Part shown: piece by piece, positions 1 through 7,350 of the stretch
Layout of the letters: each line of letters starts with the position of its first letter
How positions within the stretch are numbered: position 1 is the first letter of the stretch
Source: Desemzia sp. RIT 804
GTDB lineage: Bacteria; Bacillota; Bacilli; Lactobacillales; Carnobacteriaceae
Length of the DNA stretch: 64,000 nt
Reading direction: 5' to 3'
NCBI RefSeq assembly: GCF_016892605.1
Contig: NZ_JAFEMV010000007.1
Coordinates: 23,816 to 87,815 of the forward strand
Position numbers and translations under genes: made by a program
Notes under the pieces: model-generated
Database searches by the model: none
What the model saw: only the letters and a program-made list of their open reading frames with translations
Told to the model about the DNA's origin: nothing

Positions 1-909
1 AGGCAGCATATCTTTTCGTTTCATTGTTCCTGTTAAAGCGACCATGTGGCTTGCATCAGTCACAACAAGTCCATTGAATTTCATTTTGTCTCTTAATAAA
101 TCGGTTAAAATATATTTGTTGATAGTTGCTGGAAGAGTTGCTTCTCTAAGAGTCGCATCTGGATTAAAATGACGAACATAAGAAGGCAATGGAATATGTC
201 CAGCCATAATAGAGGGTAAACCAGCATCAAATAATGAACTATAAACTTTGCCGAATGTTTGATCCCATTCTTCTACAGAATAAGGGTTAGGAGCAAATGA
301 TAAATGTTGGTCACGTTCATCGATCCCGTCACCAGGGAAATGTTTTGCTGCTGGAGCAATTCCACTTTCTTGAATACCTTTCATGTAAGCCAAAGATAAT
401 TCAATGGTTTGGTCAACATCCCCACTCCAAGTACGAGTTGAAATGATTGGGTTACGCCAGTTGCGGTTGATGTCAACAATAGGAGCAAAACTCCAGTTAC
501 ATCCAATAGCAGCAGCTTCAACACCAGAAACACGTCCCATTTCATAAGCATATTTAGCATCATTTGTAGCAGCGATTTTTACTTCTACTCCAACATAAGT
601 ACCGTCTGTACAAGCACCATTACCACCCGCTTCAGTATTTGCAGCAATCAATAAGGGGATTTTGCTGTTTTCTTGTAAAATACGGTTTTGCTCGTAAACT
701 TCTTCTGCTTTACCAGGGTTATAACGAACACCGGCAATATGGTAATCATTTAGCACATTTGTTAAATATTCTTCATCACGACTTGATCCCATATTGATAA
801 ACAATTGACCGATTTTTTCTTCATCTGTCATATTTCCAATAGTGTCTTCGACCCATTTGATAGAGTCTGCATCTAAATGATAAGGTTTCGCTGTTAAATC
901 TACTTTCAT
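1..909 (-). CDS. nagZ: GH3 family beta-N-acetylglucosaminidase (NagZ-like), 3' end cut by window
   Basis: Probable exo-beta-N-acetylglucosaminidase of glycoside hydrolase family 3, releasing GlcNAc from muropeptides or chitooligosaccharides. The visible 303 residues start at ATG 909 behind GGGAG. They contain the GH3 signature KHFPGDG (H and D of the active-site loop) and the VVTDA motif holding the catalytic Asp. There is no signal peptide, so a cytosolic enzyme is inferred. The C-terminal part lies outside the window. It has its own promoter and a cre-like site. The MurNAc salvage operon a few kilobases away fits a joint role in cell-wall recycling. The family is sure; the exact substrate (muropeptide or chitobiose) is inferred. 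Confidence 0.88.
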   Translation of the reverse strand, partial: MKVDLTAKPYHLDADSIKWVEDTIGNMTDEEKIGQLFINMGSSRDEEYLTNVLNDYHIAGVRYNPGKAEEVYEQNRILQENSKIPLLIAANTEAGGNGACTDGTYVGVEVKIAATNDAKYAYEMGRVSGVEAAAIGCNWSFAPIVDINRNWRNPIISTRTWSGDVDQTIELSLAYMKGIQESGIAPAAKHFPGDGIDERDQHLSFAPNPYSVEEWDQTFGKVYSSLFDAGLPSIMAGHIPLPSYVRHFNPDATLREATLPATINKYILTDLLRDKMKFNGLVVTDASHMVALTGTMKRKDMLP

Positions 910-930
910 TATTCATTCTCCCTTCAATTT

Positions 931-978
931 ATAAAACGTTTTCTATATCATTATAAAAGATATTAAAAAATATCACAA
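931..978 (-). promoter_or_regulatory. Promoter and cre-like site of the GH3 gene
   Basis: On the minus strand, TTGTGA (973-978) and TATAAT (950-955) are separated by 17 bp. A cre-like element lies at 931-944, between the -10 and the start codon (AGAAAACGTTTTAT on the minus strand). It has the central AANCGNT core but misses the outer T and C. Repression by CcpA is an inference. Confidence 0.6.
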
Positions 979-1030
979 TACAAAACCGAGTTTTATTTCT
1001 TAGCAGTTTTTTAGATTTTAATAAACTGTA

Positions 1031-1075
1031 CACAAAAAAGCTTGTCGTACCATTAACTAGGTACCACAAGCTTTC
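1031..1075 (-). terminator. Intrinsic terminator of the YflT-domain gene at 1126
   Basis: A 15-bp stem with one internal mismatch (1037-1051 with 1060-1074) is followed on the minus strand by a T run. It lies 50 bp beyond the stop of the gene at 1126. Confidence 0.8.
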
Positions 1076-1125
1076 TGTATTCTACAACTATAAAGAAACA
1101 CTTTGCCTAACTACATAGAAAATCT

Positions 1126-1728
1126 TCAGACCTTATTATTATCGTCGTCTTCAACGATGACATCCAGTGGCTCTTCATTAGTTTCATCATTCACTACACC
1201 ATATATTGGCCCTCTGTCTACTGAACCATCTAATAGAGGATCTTCTTCGTTTTCTGAAACTGGTTCTCTAGTAGGTTGAACTATTTTCGTCTCTTTTACT
1301 TCTAGTGCTTGATTATCAGAAGTATTTTCATCCCTCGCCTCAACAATTGCATCATCGATACTTGTTACAGGTTCGTTAAGACCTTCGTTGGGAATTTTGT
1401 CATCTTCAACGATGATAATATAGTTCCCATTTTTTAAATCCTCTTCAAACTTAACTGCATCATGCATTTCAATTCCATATTGTTCCAAAGTTGCCTCATC
1501 ATTTGAAGCAGAGAACATGCTTTTGAAACGATCCCAAGTTGACTTATCTTCCACAGTTGCTACTTTATCCACTTGGACTGAAGTCAGGTCTTCTAAATTT
1601 TCTCGATTTTTTCGATTGGTGATGATGGTAATGTCCCCAGATAAATAATAACTTTCATTCAGTAAACGACGAACTGTTTGTATAGTTTCCTCTATTGAAA
1701 CATATGAACCTTCTATCTTTTTTACCAT
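1126..1728 (-). CDS. YflT-domain general stress protein with acidic tail
   Basis: About 200 residues. Residues 1-110 match the YflT / GSP17M fold of Bacillus general stress proteins: KIEGSY near the start, a LLNE..Y helix, an ITIITN strand, W..FK.MF, then YGI and NGNYIIIVEDD. The second half is acidic, probably disordered, and contains the EEDPLLD motif also present in the protein at 36073. ATG 1728 is preferred over ATG 1734 because AGGAGG abuts the first but is 6 bp from the second. The biochemical role of this family is unknown. It is one of three paralogues in the window and sits next to a stress-type dehydrogenase. Confidence 0.8.
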   Translation of the reverse strand: MVKKIEGSYVSIEETIQTVRRLLNESYYLSGDITIITNRKNRENLEDLTSVQVDKVATVEDKSTWDRFKSMFSASNDEATLEQYGIEMHDAVKFEEDLKNGNYIIIVEDDKIPNEGLNEPVTSIDDAIVEARDENTSDNQALEVKETKIVQPTREPVSENEEDPLLDGSVDRGPIYGVVNDETNEEPLDVIVEDDDNNKV

Positions 1729-1758
1729 AACCATCCTCCTGTTCAGTACTTTATTTTA

Positions 1759-2628
1759 TCAACTCGTGACAAATTCTCCGCCATTTACATGCATCATTTG
1801 TCCTGATACATAACTTGAATCGGAACTGGCCAAGTAAACATATGCGCCTGCCAGTTCATAAGCTTTACCCGGTCTTCCTAAAGGACCACTCTTGCCCCAA
1901 GTTTCTAATTTTTCTTCGTCAAATGTAGCCGGGATCATCGGTGTCATAATAGGACCTGGAGCTACTCCATTTACGCGAATCTTTTTGTCTAAAATTTCAG
2001 GATGTTGTGAAAGAGATCTTGTAAAACTGACAATTGCTCCGTTGGTCGCTGAGTAATCGAGAAAAAGCGGATTGCCTCGATACGCTGTAATAGAAGCGCT
2101 GTTTATAATAGAGCCTCCCTTGGACATATGAGGAAAAACAGCTTTCACAAAATAATACATGCTAAATACATTGGTACGGAAAGTTCGGTCAATTTGTTCA
2201 GCAGTTACATCTTGAATTTTTTCTTGGACATGTTGCTCACCTGCATGATTGACATGAACGTCTATCTGCCCCCAAGCATCTGCAACTTGTTTTACAACAT
2301 CATTTGCAAATTCTTCATTCCCAACATCGCCTTTAAAAACTAATGTCTTTACGCCAATTTCTTCAAGTCTTTTTTTTGTTTTTTCTGCATCTTCATCATT
2401 TTCATAATAAATAATAGCCACATTTGCACCTTCTTTTGCAAATGCAATTGCAGTAGCTTGCCCGATACCACTATCTCCACCTGTAACAATTGTATTTTTC
2501 CCGGTCAGTTTTCCTGCAGGCTTATAATTTGGATCTTCAGTTTCAATTTCTTGTGGAACGTTTGCTGTAGCATCACTCATCAGATAATCTTTTTTTGGTT
2601 CTTGTGATTTCAACTCATCGTATGCCAT
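1759..2628 (-). CDS. SDR family oxidoreductase (YhdG/GSP39-like) with altered catalytic Lys
   Basis: A 289-residue short-chain dehydrogenase of the general-stress group (GSP39/YhxC/YghA-like). It has the typical N-terminal extension and the TGGDSGIG cofactor loop (49-56). The usual NNAG is NHAG (127-130). The conserved Asn lies near 153 and the catalytic Ser near 179. Tyr192 is present, but the active-site YxxxK reads Y-S-A-T-N, so the catalytic Lys is Asn196. This was checked on the raw sequence (2053-2070). Family members reduce aldehydes or unknown carbonyls with NAD(P)H. This copy may be impaired or changed in function. The ribosome binding site is weak. It lies 24 bp upstream of the YflT gene at 1126 and may be cotranscribed with it. 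Confidence 0.85.
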   Translation of the reverse strand: MAYDELKSQEPKKDYLMSDATANVPQEIETEDPNYKPAGKLTGKNTIVTGGDSGIGQATAIAFAKEGANVAIIYYENDEDAEKTKKRLEEIGVKTLVFKGDVGNEEFANDVVKQVADAWGQIDVHVNHAGEQHVQEKIQDVTAEQIDRTFRTNVFSMYYFVKAVFPHMSKGGSIINSASITAYRGNPLFLDYSATNGAIVSFTRSLSQHPEILDKKIRVNGVAPGPIMTPMIPATFDEEKLETWGKSGPLGRPGKAYELAGAYVYLASSDSSYVSGQMMHVNGGEFVTS

Positions 2629-2772
2629 ATTAGCTTTCCAACCTTTCTTGCTTTAGTTTGTATTTTAGATTCTTGAAAGTATTTTCAAGAACTATTCAAC
2701 ATAAAGATATCAAAAAGAACTGGCAGATACAAAAAAGACGCTCGCAAATTCAGAGTTCGATAATCACACACT

Positions 2773-2820
2773 ATAAATAAAAGTGGAAGCTAGGATTTTT
2801 TGTCCCAACTTCCACTTTCG
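2773..2820 (-). terminator. Intrinsic terminator of the YflT gene at 2858
   Basis: A perfect 10-bp stem (2780-2789 with 2809-2818) around a 19-nt loop. On the minus strand it is followed by a T-rich stretch, 40 bp after the stop codon. Confidence 0.8.
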
Positions 2821-2857
2821 TTTATAAATTTTGGTGACATAAGCAAGAATAAAGCTC

Positions 2858-3799
2858 TTATTTTTTTCTTTCATCATCTTCTATTGTTTTGCCACCAGCA
2901 TCTTGGTACTCATCATTATAGTAAGCATCACTTTCTGGACGTTCAGTGTTCTCAGAAGGTGACTTCTCTTTTTTTTCTTCTGCATTTAAAGGAGATTTTG
3001 CGGGTTTTTCAGTAGATCCTTCCGTATAACCAGTATTTATTTTATCAGGATACTCGTGTGTGCCTTCGTCCAAAGTAACGCTTGTTTCATCACCTGTTAA
3101 TTGCGGCGCTTCTTCATCATCTAAACGATTTTTATTTTCATTTGAAGTTGATTCTTCAACATTTGACGCTTGTTGCGCTTCAACTGAAGATTCAGGAATA
3201 TCGCCAATTTCTTCGCCGTTTGTTTTATTTTTTTCGTTATCTTTCAAAACATTGGCCTCCATTTCATTTTTTACTTCATCAGAATGTTTATCCTCTCGAG
3301 AGGATTGAGCTTTACTAGGATCAAAAACTTCCTCTTCTCCAGGGGAAGTTTCATATTCTTCTTTCATTTCTTCACGAGTTTGGTCTACCGATTCATCGTA
3401 TTGATTTTCAACTCGACCAGAATCCTCTTCTTCAGCGATATTTGTTGGCATCTCTTTATTGACCAATATTAGGATTTCACCATTTCTCAGTGCCTCATTA
3501 TGAGCTTGAGCTTCTGTGTCATCAATCCCATATTCGGTCAAAGGACTATTTGATTCATCTACATTATAATTTCCAAAGCTCAACATTTCTTTAGCTTTTT
3601 CCCAGAAAGATAGACCTTCATTTGGATCAACAGACTCGACTTCTATTAAAGTCAGATCATCTAGTTCTTTTTGATGGTTAGAGTTATTATCTGTAATGAC
3701 AACAATTTCTTCTCCCTTATACCCTTCATTTAACAATCTCTCTACTGCTTTCAACACTTTTTCTGAACTTTGATAGGTTCCTTCTATTCTTTTCTGCAT
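2858..3799 (-). CDS. YflT-domain stress protein with long acidic disordered tail
   Basis: 313 residues. Residues 1-115 form a YflT/GSP17M domain (KRIEGTYQS, LLNEGY, IVVITDN, FWEKAKEML, YGI, NGEILILV). Residues 120-313 are very rich in Glu, Asp, Ser, Asn and Lys, have low complexity, and carry no membrane segment or signal peptide. ATG 3799 is preferred to an in-frame GTG 9 bp upstream, since GGAG sits 10 bp before the ATG but touches the GTG. The tail differs in sequence from those of the two paralogues. Function is unknown; a role in cell-envelope or osmotic stress is only inferred from the family. Confidence 0.78.
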   Translation of the reverse strand: MQKRIEGTYQSSEKVLKAVERLLNEGYKGEEIVVITDNNSNHQKELDDLTLIEVESVDPNEGLSFWEKAKEMLSFGNYNVDESNSPLTEYGIDDTEAQAHNEALRNGEILILVNKEMPTNIAEEEDSGRVENQYDESVDQTREEMKEEYETSPGEEEVFDPSKAQSSREDKHSDEVKNEMEANVLKDNEKNKTNGEEIGDIPESSVEAQQASNVEESTSNENKNRLDDEEAPQLTGDETSVTLDEGTHEYPDKINTGYTEGSTEKPAKSPLNAEEKKEKSPSENTERPESDAYYNDEYQDAGGKTIEDDERKK

Positions 3800-4070
3800 G
3801 CTTCTCACGCTCCAATTTATTTTAGAAACTATTGATCAGTTTAACAGTAAAACATGTTTCCTGTTTTCAAAGTAAGCATATCAAAAACATTTAAGCTCTT
3901 CAAAGAAGATGACTCAGCAATCCTCAATTAATATTTTCCTTTAAATGGAATATAGATATCGTTTCTCTTATTGGAAGATTAATACCGTAACACATCTTTT
4001 TTATTTTGCGTTATTAAGGATGTAAGCAGTCATGACAACCTTACAAAATTAACTAGAGGGGGAATACAGC

Positions 4071-4274
4071 ATGCAAAAAGAATGGAACAAAGGAGCTATC
4101 GAAGTTTATTTCGAAGATATTGAAAACGAGGAATTTATTCGTCGAAGCTATCCAAATACCATCGCAAATGTCACTGAAGTGCAAGTAGAAGGCTTTACAG
4201 AAGCTATCGAATCTTTGTCTGATTTGCCACTAGGACATACAGTAATTGTAGAAGAGTATAAATATACGCGCTAA
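4071..4274 (+). CDS. Small DUF1659-like protein
   Basis: 67 residues, no signal peptide, acidic. The central pattern (RRSYPNTIANVT, then EAIESLSDLPLG, then a VEEYKYTR end) resembles DUF1659 proteins, which are usually encoded directly before a DUF2922 protein, as here (33 bp to the next gene). The start has GAGGGGG about 7 bp upstream. The function of the family is unknown. Assignment to DUF1659 is by gross pattern and pairing only. Confidence 0.6.
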   Translation: MQKEWNKGAIEVYFEDIENEEFIRRSYPNTIANVTEVQVEGFTEAIESLSDLPLGHTVIVEEYKYTR

Positions 4275-4307
4275 ACTAATCAAACTAATTAAAAGGAGGA
4301 ATAAACA

Positions 4308-4532
4308 ATGACAAAAACATTAGAACTAAAGTTCAGCACCAGTGCTGGAAAAACAAAAACAATGAGTGTGAAAGATCCAATACTTGATCTATCTCCCACA
4401 GTCGCCAAACAAGCTATGGACAAGATCATCAATTTAAATATTTTCGAAGTAGACGGTGTTAATCCTTATGCAGGAAGACTTTCTGCTCGCTATGTTGAAA
4501 GAATTTTAACTGACATCTTTGAAACTGAATAA
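4308..4532 (+). CDS. DUF2922 family small protein
   Basis: 74 residues beginning TKTLELKFSTSAGKTKTMSV, the usual start of DUF2922 proteins, followed by PILDLSPTVAKQAMDKII. AAAGGAGG is 10 bp before the ATG. It is cotranscribed with the small gene upstream, and a terminator follows at 4583. No function is established. The pair precedes a peptidoglycan amidase gene, but the terminator separates them. Confidence 0.75.
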   Translation: MTKTLELKFSTSAGKTKTMSVKDPILDLSPTVAKQAMDKIINLNIFEVDGVNPYAGRLSARYVERILTDIFETE

Positions 4533-4582
4533 TAACAACTCTTTAAAGAACGAATTCTAACTAAACTCGTCTCTAAACAATA

Positions 4583-4622
4583 GGCTGGCCAATGGTAACT
4601 TGGTCCAGCCCTTTTATTTTTT
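4583..4622 (+). terminator. Intrinsic terminator after the DUF2922 gene
   Basis: GC-rich stem GGCTGGCCAA with TTGGTCCAGCC (4583-4592 with 4600-4610, one bulged T), then CTTTTATTTTTT. Confidence 0.85.
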
Positions 4623-4670
4623 ACAGATTGCCTTTATGCTACTATATCTCAATATGACCAGGAGGATATC

Positions 4671-5750
4671 ATGACTTATACCATAGAGAAACAACTTCTC
4701 ACAATCACACAAAAACCTTTAAAGGGTGTTTGTTTTATTATTGCCCATGAATCTGGAAACTCAAACAATACAGGATCAAACGCTTTAGAAAACGAAATCC
4801 AATACATGTCGTACAACGCAAAAAAAGGCGGAGCATTTACCAGTCATTGGGTTGGAGGGGGCGGTAAAATCATTCAGTTAGCTCAGACAAATCTTATTCA
4901 ACATGGATGTGGCGCAAATGCCAATCCCTATGCCTACGCTCAAGTAGAATTAGCGCGTACAGCTGACAAAGAACAATTTAAAAAAGATTACGCTGCATAC
5001 GTGTGGTTATTGAAAAAACTAGCCTCACAAGCCTCTATTCCTTTGACTCTAAATACTGGAAAATCTATTCATGATAAAGGAATTAAGACACATCATTGGA
5101 TCAGCCAAAATTTAGGCGGAACTACACATACAGATCCAGATAGTTATTTAGCCAGTTTTGGTATTTCTTTAGTTAAATTTGCCGCAGATATCTCAAAAGA
5201 CCCAATTAACAAAACTCCCCCTTCTGTTGGTTATGTTACACACATCGTTAAAAGAGGCGACTCACTTTGGGGAATAGCTAAAAAATATTCTACTACAGTT
5301 AGCTGGCTAAAGACTGTCAACCAGCTTCCTTCTGAGGTTATCTATCTAGATCAAGAATTAAAAATAACCAAACAACAATTGATACTAAGCAAGAAAGATA
5401 TCATTCAGCAAATTCAGCGAACAGTTGGTACTACACCAGACGGATTAGCTGGTCCCAACACTAAACAAGCCATATTTAAACTGTTTCAACGGACTGCTGG
5501 AATTTATCCAAACGGTGTATGGAGTGATGCACTATCCTGTTCTGCTCGCGCTATCCTGGCCAATTGCGAAGGGTGGGATGTCTATGCCGTCCAAGCCATG
5601 CTTTACTGTAAAGGATACACAGATGTCGGTCCTTTAGACAAAAAATATGGGCCTCAAACAACCGCCGCTATCAAACGATTCCAGAAAGACAATCATTTAG
5701 AAATCGACGGAAAATGCGGTCCCAAAACCCAAAAACAACTTTTTAATTAA
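4671..5750 (+). CDS. N-acetylmuramoyl-L-alanine amidase with LysM and peptidoglycan-binding repeats
   Basis: 359 residues. An N-terminal Amidase_2 (T7-lysozyme-like) domain spans about 15-175, with zinc-ligand candidates His26 (IIAHESGN) and the HTDPD motif near 150. A LysM follows (about 191-235, THIVKRGDSLWGIAKKY), then two peptidoglycan-binding-1-type modules (about 240-290 and 300-358). It cleaves the MurNAc-L-Ala bond. There is no signal peptide or transmembrane segment, as in phage endolysins, yet no holin or phage gene is nearby. AGGAGG is 7 bp before ATG 4671. It could be a domesticated lysin or a spore-germination-type lysin relative. Release from the cell is unexplained. Confidence 0.85.
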   Translation: MTYTIEKQLLTITQKPLKGVCFIIAHESGNSNNTGSNALENEIQYMSYNAKKGGAFTSHWVGGGGKIIQLAQTNLIQHGCGANANPYAYAQVELARTADKEQFKKDYAAYVWLLKKLASQASIPLTLNTGKSIHDKGIKTHHWISQNLGGTTHTDPDSYLASFGISLVKFAADISKDPINKTPPSVGYVTHIVKRGDSLWGIAKKYSTTVSWLKTVNQLPSEVIYLDQELKITKQQLILSKKDIIQQIQRTVGTTPDGLAGPNTKQAIFKLFQRTAGIYPNGVWSDALSCSARAILANCEGWDVYAVQAMLYCKGYTDVGPLDKKYGPQTTAAIKRFQKDNHLEIDGKCGPKTQKQLFN

Positions 5751-5751
5751 C

Positions 5752-6242
5752 AAGATGCGGAAGTCGCTGTTTTGGCTCGAAGGAAAATCTATTCTATTTT
5801 TAGAGGATGTTTTTTATCCTCAAAAAACAGAACGATTTTCCCCAGAGACAAGCGACCGCAGTTCAACTACAGGATGCGGAGGTCGCTTGGTAGACGCGAC
5901 AAGAAAATAGGAAATACAATAGAGGATGGTTTTTATCCTCAATTGTATTTCCTATTTTTATCGAGTGTCTAGCGACCGCAACTCAACTACAGGATGCGGA
6001 GGTCGCTTGGTAGACACGACAAGAAAATAGGAAATACAATAGAGGATGGTTTTTGTCCTCAATTGTATTTGTCTTTTTCTCGAGTGTCTAGCGACCGCAG
6101 CTCGACTACAGGATGCGGAGGTCGCTTGGTAGACACGACAAGAAAATAGGAAATACAATAGAGGATGGTTTTTGTCCTCAATTGTATTTATCTTTTTATC
6201 GAGTGTCTAGCGACCGCAGCTCGACTACAGGATGCGGAGTGG
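5752..6242. repeat. Tandem array of four ~120-bp long-hairpin units
   Basis: Four head-to-tail units start near 5752, 5871, 5991 and 6110, with a partial fifth at 6229; spacing is 119-120 bp. Each unit is a long imperfect inverted repeat. The outer arms GATGCGGAGGTCGCT and AGCGACCGCA, a stem of about 40 bp, and the GAGGAT-GTTTTT-ATCCTC loop end are shared. Units 2-4 are nearly identical. Unit 1 has a different middle stem (GGAAAATC with GATTTTCC instead of GGAAATACAAT with ATTGTATTTCC) but keeps the pairing. No plausible gene lies within. The array begins 2 bp after the amidase stop and fills the gap to the convergent murR gene. Confidence 0.9.
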
Positions 6243-6278
6243 GTCTTGGGAGCAATGACGCAAAGCTAAATAGTTACA

Positions 6279-6325
6279 AAAACCCAAGAAGTGAATTATT
6301 TGCCCACTTCTTGGGTTTCTTTTTG
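6279..6325 (+). terminator. Intrinsic terminator between convergent amidase and murR genes
   Basis: A perfect stem of about 14 bp (AAACCCAAGAAGTG, 6280-6293, with 6305-6318) followed by TTTCTTTTT on the plus strand and by A/T-rich sequence on the minus strand. It could serve both genes. Confidence 0.85.
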
Positions 6326-6352
6326 CTTAGTATACTGCCTCTACATAATTTA

Positions 6353-7213
6353 TTAAAAGTCATATTGTTGATATAAGTGATTGATAGCTTCTTTTGATTT
6401 TTCCAGATTCTCTAGACTAGATTCATAATAATTAGTCACGTAAGCATAAAATAAAATATCAATGGCATACATTTGAGTCAATAATGAGATAGTTGCTCCA
6501 CTTCTTAAAGGCGGTTCTTGAGCAAAAGCTGTTTTTAAAGCAATATCAGATTCGCGACTCAATGTATTATCTGTATTTCGCGTAAGCGACACCGTCTTGA
6601 GACCAAATGATTTAGCCATTTTAGTTAAAGCAAGCACTTCGCCCTTTTCCCCTCCGTTGGAAATACCTAAGAACAAAGCATTCTTATCTGACACAGCTAA
6701 AGATGTAGCTAATACATGCTGGTCTTGTATAAAAATGACTTTTTTTCCGATCCGACTAAACTTTTGTTGGAAATCTTCTGCTACAATATTTGAAGCTCCC
6801 AAGCCAAAAGGATAAATAACCGAACTATTATAGAATAGTTTAGTAGCTTTGGTCACTACTTCATCAGCTAAGGTATTATTGGTTTCTTTGAAGACGTGAT
6901 TAGTATTGACAAGCAATTTCTTTTTAATTTTCCCCAGCTCTTCACCAGGTAAGATATCCGTATATAAATTATCATTGATTCCTTGCAAATCGGCTGAAAG
7001 CTGCAGTTTTAATTCCACAAATCCTTTTAAACCGATCGAATGACAAAAACGAATGACCGCTGCTGAACTGGACCCTGCTTTTTGAGCTAACAAAGAAGAA
7101 TTCATATTAATAATCGAGGCTGGTTCTTGTAAGATCAATTCAGCTATTTTCTTTTCAGATAAAGGTAAAGAATCTTTTTTTTCTTTAATGTTTAATAAAA
7201 TATTATTTAACAT
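6353..7213 (-). CDS. murR: MurR/RpiR family transcriptional regulator
   Basis: 286 residues. An N-terminal HTH of the RpiR class spans about 1-77 (ADLILQEP-type linker, SSLLAQKAGSSSAAVIRFCHSIGLKGFVELK). A SIS sugar-phosphate-binding domain spans about 110-250 (YPFGLGASNIVAEDFQQKF, LFLGISNGGEKGEVLALTKMAK, SGATISLLTQMYAID). It is the last gene after mupG-murQ-murP. In related operons this regulator responds to MurNAc-6-phosphate; that ligand is inferred from context here. GGAG is 8 bp upstream of ATG 7213. A short inverted repeat upstream may allow autoregulation. Confidence 0.88.
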   Translation of the reverse strand: MLNNILLNIKEKKDSLPLSEKKIAELILQEPASIINMNSSLLAQKAGSSSAAVIRFCHSIGLKGFVELKLQLSADLQGINDNLYTDILPGEELGKIKKKLLVNTNHVFKETNNTLADEVVTKATKLFYNSSVIYPFGLGASNIVAEDFQQKFSRIGKKVIFIQDQHVLATSLAVSDKNALFLGISNGGEKGEVLALTKMAKSFGLKTVSLTRNTDNTLSRESDIALKTAFAQEPPLRSGATISLLTQMYAIDILFYAYVTNYYESSLENLEKSKEAINHLYQQYDF

Positions 7214-7244
7214 GTGTGATCTCCTTTTAAACTAACTTGCTCAT

Positions 7245-7261
7245 TTTCACTATGAGTGAAA
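7245..7261. promoter_or_regulatory. Inverted repeat upstream of murR
   Basis: TTTCAC-TATGA-GTGAAA, a perfect 6-bp palindrome with a 5-bp spacer, between the murP terminator and the murR start. A TATAAT lies next to it on the minus strand (7269-7274). It is a possible operator for autoregulation. The half-sites are arranged opposite to those of the mupG operator, so the same protein need not bind both. Confidence 0.4.
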
Positions 7262-7275
7262 TACATCTATTATAA

Positions 7276-7322
7276 AGAAAAAGGCACCTAAACTGATACA
7301 GCCAGCTAGTTGCCTTTTAAAG
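7276..7322 (-). terminator. Hairpin between murP and murR, possible partial terminator
   Basis: AAAAGGCA...TGCCTTTTT pairs on the minus strand (arms about 7279-7288 and 7309-7320) and ends in a T run. It could reduce readthrough from murP into murR. Confidence 0.55.
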
Positions 7323-7350
7323 TTTCTTTTATAGTATATAATTTAAGCGA

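Noticed and set aside
4671..5750. Prophage region around the lysin gene
   Set aside because: No holin, integrase, structural gene or attachment-site repeat is nearby; flanking genes are ordinary chromosomal ones.
5752..6242. CRISPR array
   Set aside because: The repeated units are 120 bp, contiguous and self-complementary over their full length, with no short repeat plus unique spacer pattern and no cas genes.
6241..6280. c-di-GMP-I riboswitch-like fragment (GACGCAAAG)
   Set aside because: Only the short GACGCAAAG string matches; the partner receptor stem is missing and no gene lies downstream in the right orientation.
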